Assembly: GCA_004124535.1 (NCBI GenBank)
Contig: SCKQ01000005.1
Span: forward strand, 8,321-72,320
DNA: 64,000 nt
Direction of reading: 5' to 3'
From: Fidelibacterota bacterium
Lineage (GTDB): Bacteria > Marinisomatota > Marinisomatia > Marinisomatales > TCS55
In this document: piece after piece, positions 26,467-35,915 of the stretch
How positions within the stretch are numbered: the first letter of the stretch is position 1
Layout of the letters: every line of letters starts with the position of its first letter
The notes under the pieces: model-generated
Told to the model about the DNA's origin: nothing
Seen by the model: the letters and a program-made list of their open reading frames with translations, nothing else
The model's database searches: none
Position numbers and translations under genes: made by a program

Positions 26467-27906
26467 ATGCAGAAAATAGACCTAAAAAGTTTTCTCGCAG
26501 CAGTTGATGTTCCTGCGGATTGGGTAGGGATCAGGGAAGTAACTGAAACTAATTCAGCCCGCGTTGTGCGTGATGGTGTACCTGAAGTTAATGGTTGCTT
26601 CACAACCCAAGGTCTGATGGTTGAAGTGTTGGCTGATGGCCAATTTGGATATTACGGGACTCCAAATATGACCGATAAAGGTATCTCAGAGGCGGCAAAA
26701 CAAGCATATGCTCAGGCAAAAAAAGCTGCCCAGCATGCAACCTATAAATTTACCGATGCTGCTCGTCCAGCAAATGTCGGGTCTTATCAATCGCCTTTTG
26801 TTAAGGAAAAAGATACCATCACTCCAGGTGAACTCAATAAGACACTGCTGGATGCATACAATCAATTAAAAGTTAGCGATAAAATTGTCAGTGCTCGTGC
26901 GTTGTTAAAAACCATTCAATCCCTATTTCGTTTTGTCAGTTCTAACGGCAGTGATATTACCCAGGATTTCCTTATGCTTGAATTTGATCTTTCTGCTACT
27001 GCGGCAGACGGTGCCAACCAGCAAACCCGTACCTTTGGGGGTATGCGAGGTAACTGTCTACAAATGGGAATGGAGTTCTTTGATAAGTGGGAATTGCTTG
27101 CCCAAGCTCAGAAAATAGGTGAACAAGCGATTGAATTATTGGATGCTGATGAATGTCCTACTGGTGTAATGGATCTGGTTATTGCTTCTGATCAGATGAT
27201 GCTACAGATTCACGAAAGTGTAGGGCATGCATTGGAAGTTGACAGAATACTAGGGGATGAGAGGAATTATGCCGGCTGGAGTTTCGTTAATATGGATGAT
27301 TTTGGCAAACTACAATATGGCTCAGAATTGATGAATATCACCTTTGATCCAACATTATCATCTGAGTTTGCTTCCTACGGCTATGATGATGGTGGCTTGG
27401 AAGCAACCCGGGAATATATCATAAAGGATGGTGTCCTGTTACGCGGTCTGGGAGGGATGGAAAGCCAGATTCGGTCCGGTGTGCCCGGTGTGGCAAATTT
27501 CAGGGCCAGTTCCTGGAACAGAACGCCTATTGACCGCATGGCCAATATAAATTTGGAACCGGGAAACTCAAGCTTCGATGAGATCATTGGTGCTTTAGAA
27601 AATGGTGTATATATGGAAAGTAACCGATCGTGGTCCATAGATGATTATCGCAATAAGTTTCAGTTTGGCTGTGAATATGCAAAATTAATCGAGAACGGAA
27701 AAATGACAAAAACGTTGCGGAATCCCAATTACAGGGGTATCAGTAATCCCTTCTGGAACAACCTGAAGATGGTCGGTAATAATGATACCTTTGGTATTTA
27801 TGGGACACCGAACTGCGGAAAAGGTGAGCCAAACCAGGTAATCCGCGTTGGCCATGCTTCTCCGGTTTGTATGTTTAAAAACGTTCAAGTATTTGGAGGT
27901 ACCTAA
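26467..27906 (+). CDS. tldD: TldD-family metalloprotease subunit (pair 1)
   Basis: TldD is the catalytic half of the TldD/TldE heterodimer, a zinc protease that trims unfolded peptides and in some bacteria matures peptide natural products such as microcin B17. The 479-residue protein shows the zinc motif HExxxH in IHESVGHALEVDRILGDE (H249, E250, H254). The conserved ESQIRSGVPGVANFR and the C-terminal NCGKGEPNQVIRVGHASP are also present. It is followed two bases later by its presumed partner. It diverges clearly from the second TldD at 29250, so this is not a recent duplicate. Confidence 0.9.
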   Translation: MQKIDLKSFLAAVDVPADWVGIREVTETNSARVVRDGVPEVNGCFTTQGLMVEVLADGQFGYYGTPNMTDKGISEAAKQAYAQAKKAAQHATYKFTDAARPANVGSYQSPFVKEKDTITPGELNKTLLDAYNQLKVSDKIVSARALLKTIQSLFRFVSSNGSDITQDFLMLEFDLSATAADGANQQTRTFGGMRGNCLQMGMEFFDKWELLAQAQKIGEQAIELLDADECPTGVMDLVIASDQMMLQIHESVGHALEVDRILGDERNYAGWSFVNMDDFGKLQYGSELMNITFDPTLSSEFASYGYDDGGLEATREYIIKDGVLLRGLGGMESQIRSGVPGVANFRASSWNRTPIDRMANINLEPGNSSFDEIIGALENGVYMESNRSWSIDDYRNKFQFGCEYAKLIENGKMTKTLRNPNYRGISNPFWNNLKMVGNNDTFGIYGTPNCGKGEPNQVIRVGHASPVCMFKNVQVFGGT

Positions 27907-27908
27907 TT

Positions 27909-29231
27909 ATGGAAAATATCTTTAAGGAACTGTGCACAGGATTATTCGCAGAATTAAAAAATGATGAATTATTAACACTTTCCTTTTGCGGAGAGAATAG
28001 CCAGTTCATCCGCCTCAATAACGCCAGCATCAGGCAGACAGGCCTGGTGGATGATGCAATGCTTGGATTGAAGTTCATTGCCAATGACAGAACCTGTGTT
28101 AGCAGCATTACTGTTTCCAGTAACTATGATGTAGATATGGCCCGTGGCGCAGCAGAAATAAAGAGAATGCGTTCAGAAACGCAGGAGATACTTGAGGACC
28201 CCTTTCTGGTATTGCCAACAAATGCTGGTTCCAGCCGTGAAGTCAAAAAAGCTGCAGGTTTAGGATTTGACGATGCTGTTGACGCATTGCTGCCGGCAAT
28301 GCAGGGCGTTGACCTGGTCGGTATTTTTGCCAATGGCAGGATGTATCGTGGTAATGCTAATTCACTGGGGCAGTACCATTGGTTTGAGACTGAATCACAC
28401 TGTTTGGATTATTCTCTTGTTACACCAGAACATCAAATGGTAAAGGGGACCTATGCAGGTACAGACTGGAATCAGGACGCTTACGAAAGCTACGTGGACC
28501 GGTCGATAAAGAAATTAGCATTAATGGATCGAAAGCCTGTACGGGTCGATCCTGGTATTTACCGTACCTGGTTTGAAGCAGCAGCGGTAGCAGATTTCCT
28601 CAATATGTTTTCATGGAATGGGATCAGCGAAGCGAGTTTACAGCAAGGCTGCAGCGGTTTTGGAAAAATGCGGCACAATGATCAAAGGTTGTCACCGAAA
28701 TTTACTATTAGTGAGGATTTCTCCTCAGGATTGGTACCCAAGTTCAATTCTAATGGAGAAATTGCCCCAGAATCATTGCCCTTAATTTCAAACGGTGAGC
28801 TGACGAACACATTGGTGAGTTCACGAACAGCAGCCGAGTATGGCGCATCCACGAATTATGCTGAAGATGGCGAAGAGATGCGGTCGCCAACCATGAATCC
28901 AGGCGATCTGGCGCATGATGATGTTCTAAAAGAACTGAAAACGGGTCTGTATTTGTCCAATATTCACTATTTAAACTGGAGCGATAATCCTGGTGGACGA
29001 ATTACCGGTTTAACCCGCTATGCGTGTTTTTGGGTGGAAAAAGGTGAGATTGTAGCGCCGATTGAAACCATGCGTTTTGATGATACATTTTATCGTTTCT
29101 TCGGAACTGAATTGGAATCAGTAGGATCGACAGCTGAAATTATACCAGATGTATTAACGTATGGACAGCGCAATTTAGGGGCTATTACATGCCCTGGAAT
29201 ACTTACCAGTGAGTTTCAATTAACACTTTAA
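27909..29231 (+). CDS. TldE/PmbA-family protein (pair 1)
   Basis: This is the non-catalytic partner of the preceding TldD. The 440-residue protein has the family fold but no HExxxH, as expected of TldE/PmbA. The N-terminal SFCGENSQFIRLNNASIRQTG and the C-terminal GLYLSNIHYLNWSDNPGGRITGLTRYA match the PmbA style. It starts two bases after the tldD stop and is followed 18 bases later by a second tldD-like gene, so all four are probably one operon. The annotation as TldE is family-level. Confidence 0.85.
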   Translation: MENIFKELCTGLFAELKNDELLTLSFCGENSQFIRLNNASIRQTGLVDDAMLGLKFIANDRTCVSSITVSSNYDVDMARGAAEIKRMRSETQEILEDPFLVLPTNAGSSREVKKAAGLGFDDAVDALLPAMQGVDLVGIFANGRMYRGNANSLGQYHWFETESHCLDYSLVTPEHQMVKGTYAGTDWNQDAYESYVDRSIKKLALMDRKPVRVDPGIYRTWFEAAAVADFLNMFSWNGISEASLQQGCSGFGKMRHNDQRLSPKFTISEDFSSGLVPKFNSNGEIAPESLPLISNGELTNTLVSSRTAAEYGASTNYAEDGEEMRSPTMNPGDLAHDDVLKELKTGLYLSNIHYLNWSDNPGGRITGLTRYACFWVEKGEIVAPIETMRFDDTFYRFFGTELESVGSTAEIIPDVLTYGQRNLGAITCPGILTSEFQLTL

Positions 29232-29249
29232 GGATAGTAACTAACTAAA

Positions 29250-30632
29250 ATGATATATAAAGATCTTAATCAATATTCAGGGCATTTCTCTGAGTATACT
29301 GAGCTGCGGCTGCAAGAGAATAGAAATAATCGGATATCCATGGTTAACGGAGATGTAATGGGCAATTCAGTTTCGTCTTCAAGTGGTGTTTCATCGCGGG
29401 TCTATAAGGAAGGAAACTGGGGCTTTGCCTCCAGCCCTGATCTATCTGATTCTGCCGTAGAATACGTAGTACAGAGTGCCAGCGATAATGTGCGCTTTAT
29501 GAATGACCGTAATAAGATGCAATGCGGGTTTATCCTACCCGATACGTGCGGACATTATGAAATGGATTTAACTACTCAAATTTCGCGGAACAGTCAAAAA
29601 CAGTGGATCGACTTCCTCAAAGATATTGACGATTACATTCAGAAGAAATATCCAAATCTCACATCCCGCACTATCGTATTAGCAGGTTTGGACATGGAAA
29701 AGTCGTTATTAACATCTGCTGGATCCACTTCCTATTCGATGACGCCCCGTGGTATCATGTATATTTCCCTCAATATAGAAAAAAATGGTGAACCGGTTGA
29801 GTTGATGGATGTATTTGGTGGATTGGGGCAGCTTGAAGATCATTTTCTTGATCCAGCCCATTTCTATAAAAATATAGATAGTTTGGTTGATCATTTATCT
29901 AAAAAGGCAGACGGTGTTTACGCTGATGCTGGAACGAAGGATGTAATATTGGATGCTGATCTGGCGGGAATATTAGCGCATGAAGCCATCGGTCATACTA
30001 CGGAGGCTGACTTTGTTTTAGGCGGCTCTGTCGCTGGAGAATATATGGGCCGGCAGGTGGCCAGTGAATTGGTTACATTGATAGATTATGCTAATTCTGT
30101 GGAAGGAGAGGTTTGTCCTGTCCCGGTTTATATTGATGATGAAGGTACACCATCGGAAGATACGGTGATTATCAAAGATGGTGAACTAAAGAGCTTTATG
30201 CATAATAAAGACAGTGCCCGCCATTTTGAAACAACCCCTACAGGCAATGCCCGTGCCTATGCATTTTCTGATGAACCGCTGATCCGGATGCGCAACACAG
30301 CAATTAAACCGGGCACTAATACGCTGGAAGAAATGATTGCCGCAATAGATGATGGTTACTACTTAATGAAATCCAGTAATGGTCAAGCAGACTCGACCAG
30401 TGAGTTTATGTTTGGTGTGCCGCTGGGCTATGAAATAAGGGGGGGGAAACTGGGCAACGCTATCAAGGATACAACTATTTCAGGTGTAGCATTTGATGTG
30501 TTAAAAACAATTGATATGATCTCTTCCGATATGACTTGGAGCGCTGGAGGAATGTGCGGGAAAAAACAATGGATTCCAGTGGGAATGGGCGGTCCCGCCA
30601 TTAAATGCCAAGTCAATATTGGGGGTCGCTAG
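29250..30632 (+). CDS. TldD-family metalloprotease subunit (pair 2)
   Basis: This is a second TldD-type catalytic subunit of 460 residues. The zinc motif is in LAHEAIGHTTEADFVLGGS (H244, E245, H249). Other conserved stretches are VYIDDEGTPSEDTVIIKDG, ATPTGNARAYAF-like (read TTPTGNARAYAFSDEPLI), RMRNTAIKPGTNTLEEMI and the terminal GGPAIKCQVNIGGR. The last two are close to canonical TldD, arguably closer than pair 1. It overlaps the next gene by 28 bases. Confidence 0.9.
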   Translation: MIYKDLNQYSGHFSEYTELRLQENRNNRISMVNGDVMGNSVSSSSGVSSRVYKEGNWGFASSPDLSDSAVEYVVQSASDNVRFMNDRNKMQCGFILPDTCGHYEMDLTTQISRNSQKQWIDFLKDIDDYIQKKYPNLTSRTIVLAGLDMEKSLLTSAGSTSYSMTPRGIMYISLNIEKNGEPVELMDVFGGLGQLEDHFLDPAHFYKNIDSLVDHLSKKADGVYADAGTKDVILDADLAGILAHEAIGHTTEADFVLGGSVAGEYMGRQVASELVTLIDYANSVEGEVCPVPVYIDDEGTPSEDTVIIKDGELKSFMHNKDSARHFETTPTGNARAYAFSDEPLIRMRNTAIKPGTNTLEEMIAAIDDGYYLMKSSNGQADSTSEFMFGVPLGYEIRGGKLGNAIKDTTISGVAFDVLKTIDMISSDMTWSAGGMCGKKQWIPVGMGGPAIKCQVNIGGR

Positions 30633-31924
30633 CACATTTGCGCGGCGCCGAAATTCCAGATTATTGTATTGAACAGCTGATAAAAGCTGGTGCCGATAAG
30701 GTACAGTGCGTCTATTCCCAAGGAGAAAAAAGAGAGTTGAATGTGGATGCGGGGGAATTTTCTCTTTTCCGCACTACAGCAAATCACGGTATATCTCTAG
30801 CGGTGATTAAGGACCAGAAAAAGGGATCCTTGAGTATCAACAAGATCAATCAGGAAGATATCGACGAATCGGTTGCCACCGTACTGACAATGGCTGCATC
30901 ATCTATGCCAGATGAGGCATATGACATATCCGAAAATCAGCCGGCCAAATCATTTTCGAAAGGACCGACCGAACCTGAGTTGGAGAAAATGTATAACCGT
31001 ATGGAAGAATTTATGGATTTTTCCGGTTCTACTTTCCCCACGACAATCATTGAGCAGGCAATTATGGATTTTAGCGCAGGAACCAGCTATTACCGCAACT
31101 CAAATGGCGTGGCCTTTGATGAGACCGGGGGATCGTACAGTTTTTCAGCCATGTTTACATCTAAAGAAGGAGAGGATACATCGTCTTTTAATTCAGCCGG
31201 GTTTTCATCGCTGGACATGGATAAACCACTGCATGAAGGCGGATCTATAAAGCGACTGTTGAAAGAATCTGCAGAACATGTCAGGACAAAACCAGTGCCG
31301 GAAAAATTCACGGGCGATATCATCGTTACACCTGATTGTATCATGGATTTTATTGGTTTTTTTCTTGGTAATATATCCGATTACAGGCTTATCGCCGGTA
31401 CATCACTATTCAGGGAAAGTATTGGCGAAGCAATTACTAACGGGCTTCTGACCCTGCATTCAACGCCCCTGTCGGATGACCTCTCTGGTGGATATTTTGT
31501 AACGGGCGATGGTTATGAGGCAGCAAATGCCACCATTATCGAACAAGGTATTTTAAAGACATTTCTACTTAGCCTGTATGGATCCAATAAAACCGGCCTT
31601 AAGCGGGGACCAAATTCAGGAGGATCACTGATAATAGACTCGGGTAAAACAGCACTGAATGACATTGTAAAATCTGTGAAACAAGGTGTATTGTTATCCC
31701 GATTTTCTGGAGGCAGCCCCAGCGATAATGGCGACTTTTCCGGTGTGGCTAAGAATAGTTTTTATATAGAGGATGGAGAAATCCAATATCCAATAAGTGA
31801 AACAATGGTTTCTGGAAATATTGTGGATATGTTCCACAATATTAAAGATATATCTGAAGATAATGTGAATTTTGGTGATGAAATTTTTCCCTGGGTACAT
31901 TTTGGCGGTATTATTGTATCCTGA
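30605..31924 (+). CDS. TldE/PmbA-family protein (pair 2)
   Basis: This is the second presumed non-catalytic partner, 439 residues and without HExxxH. The C-terminal half has SGNGFFLGN-type loops (read DFIGFFLGNISDYRLIAGTS), TPLSDDLSGGYFVTGDGYE and GGSPSDNGDFSGVAKNSFYIEDG, the last being typical of PmbA/TldE. The ATG at 30605 lies inside the preceding gene by 28 bases. A TTG at 30638 just beyond that gene is an alternative, though the longer start gives the family's usual length. It ends the TldD/TldE cluster. Confidence 0.85.
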   Translation: MPSQYWGSLAHLRGAEIPDYCIEQLIKAGADKVQCVYSQGEKRELNVDAGEFSLFRTTANHGISLAVIKDQKKGSLSINKINQEDIDESVATVLTMAASSMPDEAYDISENQPAKSFSKGPTEPELEKMYNRMEEFMDFSGSTFPTTIIEQAIMDFSAGTSYYRNSNGVAFDETGGSYSFSAMFTSKEGEDTSSFNSAGFSSLDMDKPLHEGGSIKRLLKESAEHVRTKPVPEKFTGDIIVTPDCIMDFIGFFLGNISDYRLIAGTSLFRESIGEAITNGLLTLHSTPLSDDLSGGYFVTGDGYEAANATIIEQGILKTFLLSLYGSNKTGLKRGPNSGGSLIIDSGKTALNDIVKSVKQGVLLSRFSGGSPSDNGDFSGVAKNSFYIEDGEIQYPISETMVSGNIVDMFHNIKDISEDNVNFGDEIFPWVHFGGIIVS

Positions 31925-31941
31925 ATCAAACGGGAAGGTAT

Positions 31942-32559
31942 TTAGGGACTTTTAGATCTGATCAGATAAATTCCCGCTTCTTCATTATTATATTTTTCCA
32001 ATGATATATCAATAAATTCAGCCTGTTCAAGAATCGATATAATATGTACGGGTTTTTCTAATGGCCCATCTCCATGACCGCAGTTATCACCATCAACAAT
32101 ATCATTTGCGATGATGAACGAACCATCCGGACGCAAGACCCGAACGACTTCAACCAATCCTTTTTTGTAATCTTCCCAGTGATGTAAGGAATTGATGGTT
32201 ATCGCTATGGTAACGGATTGCTCAGCGAGCGGTATTTTTTCCGCACAACCTGCCCTGAACTCTAAATTCGTATAGTTTTCATCTGTTCCTTCCCGGGCGA
32301 TGCGGATCATGGAGGCTGTAGGATCGATGCCAATAACTTTACCGGCAGTGCATATTTCAGCAGCTAATCTGGCTGCAGTACCGGTGCCGCAGCCAATATC
32401 CAATAGTATATCGTTCGCCTCTAACCCAATATTTACAATGGTTAGATCGTTGGAAATATGATCACCATATTCCGCCGCATACCATTCGGCTGTCTTATCA
32501 TCCCAGGTAAATTGTCCTGCGCCATGATCATCATGACCTTGGGTTGGCTTTACAAACAT
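31942..32559 (-). CDS. Class I SAM-dependent methyltransferase
   Basis: This is a soluble methyltransferase of 205 residues. The SAM-binding motif I is LLDIGCGTGTAARLAAE, motif II the acidic VIGIDPTASMIRIARE, and motif III appears in FRAGCAEKIPLAEQSVTIAI. These are usual for UbiE/Methyltransf_11 proteins. The substrate cannot be read. The N-terminus contains His/Asp-rich residues (PTQGHDDHGAGQFTWDD) of unknown meaning. It is convergent with the TldE gene (17-base gap) and its upstream region holds the tRNA-Leu gene on the same strand. Confidence 0.85.
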   Translation of the reverse strand: MFVKPTQGHDDHGAGQFTWDDKTAEWYAAEYGDHISNDLTIVNIGLEANDILLDIGCGTGTAARLAAEICTAGKVIGIDPTASMIRIAREGTDENYTNLEFRAGCAEKIPLAEQSVTIAITINSLHHWEDYKKGLVEVVRVLRPDGSFIIANDIVDGDNCGHGDGPLEKPVHIISILEQAEFIDISLEKYNNEEAGIYLIRSKSP

Positions 32560-32624
32560 CGAATTAAATAAAAATTTACAGTGTGCAGATTAGGTATAAA
32601 CAAGAAAACGATAAGATTATTGTG

Positions 32625-32708
32625 TGCCCGGGACTGGAGTCGAACCAGCACATCCTAAAGGACACTAGATCCTGAACCTAGCGCGTCTACCAATTCCGCC
32701 ACCCGGGC
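32625..32708 (-). tRNA. tRNA-Leu (anticodon CAG)
   Basis: An 84-base cloverleaf with a long variable arm (class II) lies on the minus strand. The acceptor stem GCCCGGG pairs with CCCGGGC and the discriminator is A. The anticodon loop TTCAGGA gives CAG, and the T-loop is TTCGACT. The 3' CCA is not encoded. Confidence 0.95.
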
Positions 32709-32812
32709 GACTAAATTGGGATGGGATTTTAGTGGGTTCTACAGGATTCTTGCAAGGATTAAACTTGTGTTAGCTGAGGGAAAACTCGTATCTTGATATT
32801 TAAATTATTACC

Positions 32813-33268
32813 ATGGATCGAACACTTGTTGCCAAAAATAAAAAAGCGTTTCACAACTTCCATATTATTGACCGCTATGAAGCGGGGCTGGTGCTAACTG
32901 GCAGTGAAGTTAAGAGTCTCCGGGAAGGAAAGATGAGTTTACGGGAAGCCTATGTATTGATCCGCGACAGCGAAGCGGTGTTAATCGGCGCCCATATTAG
33001 TTCCTATTCTAGTACAGGTTACAAAGGCCATGACCCAAAGGCCAATCGTAAATTACTGCTCAAAAAACGGGAAATTCTTAAACTGAAACAGAGCATTGCC
33101 CAAAAAGGACTTACTGCCGTACCATTGGAAGTGTATTTTAATGAAAAAGGCTGGGCCAAGATAGTTATCGCCACGGCCAAGGGGAAGCGCCAGTATGATA
33201 AAAAAGATGCGCTCAAAGAACGGGATATTCGGCGTGATATGGATCGCGAACTGGCAAAACATAAATGA
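32813..33268 (+). CDS. smpB: SsrA-binding protein
   Basis: SmpB binds tmRNA and delivers it to stalled ribosomes for trans-translation. The 151-residue protein is of normal length. The RNA-binding beta-barrel contains HFIIDRYEAGL-like (read NFHIIDRYEAGLVLTGSEV), VKSLREGKMSLREAYV and VPLEVYFNEKGWAKIVIA. The C-terminal tail KGKRQYDKKDALKERDIRRD is basic, as required for ribosome docking. Its final ATGA overlaps the start of tyrS. The tmRNA gene itself is not in this window. Confidence 0.97.
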   Translation: MDRTLVAKNKKAFHNFHIIDRYEAGLVLTGSEVKSLREGKMSLREAYVLIRDSEAVLIGAHISSYSSTGYKGHDPKANRKLLLKKREILKLKQSIAQKGLTAVPLEVYFNEKGWAKIVIATAKGKRQYDKKDALKERDIRRDMDRELAKHK

Positions 33269-34470
33269 GTTTTCCCAGTATAGATAAACAACTGGCACTT
33301 ATTCAGCAAGGCGCTGAAGAGATAATTCCAGAAGATGAACTATGGGATAAACTAGTACGGTCTCGCAAAAATGGCCAGCCGCTGGTAGTGAAATTGGGGT
33401 GTGATCCCAGCCACCCGGACCTGCATATTGGTCACGCTGTGGTCTTAAGGAAGTTGCGGCACTTTCAGGATCTCGGCCACCAGGCAGTGCTGGTTATCGG
33501 TGATTTTACAGCTATGATCGGTGATCCATCAGGTAGAAATAAGACTCGACCGCAGCTTACACTGGAAGAAACAAGGGTAAATGCTGAGTCCTATATCGAT
33601 CAGGCCAAGATTATTCTCGATGTTGATTCTTTGCAGATCCTCTATAATTCGGATTGGTTGAATGCAATGAACTTCAGCGATGTAGTGAATTTGGCCAGCA
33701 AATATACCGTAGCAAGAATGATGGAACGGGATGATTTTGAGAAACGATTCAAGGCTGAGACACCAATAACTATTCATGAGTTTCTCTATCCGTTGGCACA
33801 GGCAATGGATTCTGTTCATCTTGATGCAGATGTAGAACTGGGCGGCACGGATCAAAAATTCAATTTACTTGTTGGTCGTGATCTACAGCGGGAACATGGT
33901 AAGGAAGAACAGGTAATATTGACGGTCCCGTTAATCGAAGGTACTGATGGCATTGACAAAATGTCCAAATCCTATGATAATCATATAGGCCTGACCGATA
34001 CGCCGGAAGATATGTATGGCAAAACAATGTCCATCCCGGATGCAATGATCGAAAAGTATTTCCTACTGGCCGCTAATGCGGATGAGGCAGAAATGAAGCG
34101 CGTACATTCACAACTCGCTGATAACAGTGTTAATCCTCGTGATTTGAAGCGGGAATTGGCCCTGGAACTCGTTACAATGTATTATTCCGCAGAAACAGCC
34201 ACGGCCGCAGAACAGCATTTTGATCAGATTTTCATTCACAAGGATACTCCTGAGGATATACCTGAAATTAAACTGGATGATGATATTGCCCTTGTTGATC
34301 TCATTTTTACTCATAATCTTGTAGCCAGTAAATCAGAGGGACGGCGTTTAATTGAGCAGGGAGCGGTGAAGCTGAATGCTCTGAAGTGCAGTGATAGAGA
34401 TCAGGTGCTTAAAAAAGGCGAAGAAATAGTAATAAAAGTGGGTAAGCGACGGTTTCTGAAAGTCACATAA
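33265..34470 (+). CDS. tyrS: Tyrosyl-tRNA synthetase
   Basis: This enzyme charges tRNA-Tyr. The 401-residue class I synthetase has the signature PDLHIGHAVVLRKL (HIGH box) and KMSKSYDNHIGL (KMSKS box). The tyrosine-binding region is IHEFLYPLAQAMDSVHLD with ELGGTDQKFNLLVGRDLQ. A C-terminal S4-like RNA-binding domain starts near residue 345 (LVASKSEGRRLIEQGAVKLN). It resembles the TyrZ-type subgroup. The start codon overlaps smpB by four bases (ATGA), so the two are coupled. Confidence 0.96.
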   Translation: MSFPSIDKQLALIQQGAEEIIPEDELWDKLVRSRKNGQPLVVKLGCDPSHPDLHIGHAVVLRKLRHFQDLGHQAVLVIGDFTAMIGDPSGRNKTRPQLTLEETRVNAESYIDQAKIILDVDSLQILYNSDWLNAMNFSDVVNLASKYTVARMMERDDFEKRFKAETPITIHEFLYPLAQAMDSVHLDADVELGGTDQKFNLLVGRDLQREHGKEEQVILTVPLIEGTDGIDKMSKSYDNHIGLTDTPEDMYGKTMSIPDAMIEKYFLLAANADEAEMKRVHSQLADNSVNPRDLKRELALELVTMYYSAETATAAEQHFDQIFIHKDTPEDIPEIKLDDDIALVDLIFTHNLVASKSEGRRLIEQGAVKLNALKCSDRDQVLKKGEEIVIKVGKRRFLKVT

Positions 34471-34595
34471 ATTGACCCAATACAAATTAATGCTAAATTG
34501 TTAAGGGATGGTGTTGATTCCTATTTCCAAGGAAACTGAAAGCAGGTAAATTGACACCCCATTATTTATCATAATCAAATATTTTAGGAGTAAAA

Positions 34596-34922
34596 ATGGC
34601 AGGAAATCTAATCGAATTCACGGATGATAATTTTGATACGGAAGTTCTGAAATCACATCTACCAGTTTTGGTTGATTTTTGGGCAGAATGGTGCGGGCCA
34701 TGCAAAATGATTACTCCAATCGTTGAAGAAATTGCCAGCGATTACGCTGGAAAAGTAAAGGTCGGCAAGGTAAACGTCGACTTCAACAACCAAGTGGCAA
34801 TGCAATATGGAATACGAGGTATTCCCGCATTGCTGGTTTTTAAAGGTGGGGCAGTAGCTAACCAGATTGTTGGTGCTGTTCCAAAAAACGACATAACTCA
34901 AATTCTAGATGAGGTTATTTAA
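34596..34922 (+). CDS. trxA: Thioredoxin
   Basis: This is a cytoplasmic disulfide reductant of 108 residues. The active site WCGPC (C33, C36) sits in VDFWAEWCGPCKMITP, and the cis-Pro region is GIRGIPALLVFKGG. A good Shine-Dalgarno (TAGGAG) lies 6 bases before the ATG, and a TTGACA (34551-34556) upstream could be a -35 box. It is followed by its own reductase after 12 bases, a compact trxA-trxB unit. Confidence 0.97.
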   Translation: MAGNLIEFTDDNFDTEVLKSHLPVLVDFWAEWCGPCKMITPIVEEIASDYAGKVKVGKVNVDFNNQVAMQYGIRGIPALLVFKGGAVANQIVGAVPKNDITQILDEVI

Positions 34923-34934
34923 ACATTAATCAAT

Positions 34935-35864
34935 ATGAACCGGAAAGTCATAATTATTGGATCCGGACCGGCAGGACTCACTGCCGCGACGTATGCTGCC
35001 CGAGCCAACCTGGAACCGTTGGTTTTTGAGGGCAGTCAACCTGGTGGTCAATTAACCATTACCACTGATGTTGAAAATTATCCCGGATTCCCTGATGGTA
35101 TACTTGGACCGGACCTGATGGATAAATTTCGTGATCAGGCCAAACGTTTTGGCGCAGAATGTCATTTCAAACATGTAAACAAGGTTGATCTGAGTGATCG
35201 TCCGTTTAAGGTATGGGTTGCAGATGAGACCTATACCAGTGATACCATCATTATTGCAACTGGAGCAACGGCACGTTTATTGGGCCTGGAATCTGAAACA
35301 AGATTGATGGGTCACGGCGTCTCAGCTTGCGCAACGTGCGATGGATTCTTTTTTAAAGATAAAAAGGTCCTTGTTATCGGTGGTGGAGATGCTGCCATGG
35401 AAGAAGCGAACTTTCTTACAAAGTTTGCAGCGGAAGTGCAGATTGTGCATCGTCGTGATACCTTAAGAGCATCAAAAATCATGCAGGACCGGGTAATGAA
35501 TAATCCTAAGATCACTATACAATGGAATACAGTACTCGAGGAAATAGAGGGAACTGCAGAGGACGGTGTAAGCGGTGTGAACCTGCGGGATACGCGCACA
35601 GATGAGGTTAGACAGGAGCCGTGTGATGGTGTATTTCTCGCTATTGGGCACGTACCAAATACGGAGTTGTTCGATGCAGCGCTGGATAAGGATGAACAAA
35701 AATATATCCGTACCATTGATGCCAGTACCAGGACTTCCATTGCTGGGGTATTTGCCTGTGGCGATGTCCAGGACCATGTCTATCGACAAGCAGTTACTGC
35801 TGCGGGCACAGGTTGTATGGCTGCCATGGATGTAGAAAAATATCTGGAGTCCTTAGCGGCTTAG
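34935..35864 (+). CDS. trxB: Thioredoxin reductase
   Basis: This flavoprotein of 309 residues transfers electrons from NADPH to thioredoxin TrxA. The N-terminal FAD motif is [20 protein letters not shown]. The redox-active cysteines are C132 and C135 ([10 protein letters not shown]). The NADPH site is [19 protein letters not shown] with the arginine-containing [11 protein letters not shown]. The second FAD motif is [10 protein letters not shown]. It is full length and lies directly downstream of trxA. Confidence 0.97.
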   Translation: MNRKVIIIGSGPAGLTAATYAARANLEPLVFEGSQPGGQLTITTDVENYPGFPDGILGPDLMDKFRDQAKRFGAECHFKHVNKVDLSDRPFKVWVADETYTSDTIIIATGATARLLGLESETRLMGHGVSACATCDGFFFKDKKVLVIGGGDAAMEEANFLTKFAAEVQIVHRRDTLRASKIMQDRVMNNPKITIQWNTVLEEIEGTAEDGVSGVNLRDTRTDEVRQEPCDGVFLAIGHVPNTELFDAALDKDEQKYIRTIDASTRTSIAGVFACGDVQDHVYRQAVTAAGTGCMAAMDVEKYLESLAA

Positions 35865-35915
35865 TTTTCAGCACAGACTTTCCTGTTCATAACTCACAAT
35901 ATGGAGGTATGAACA

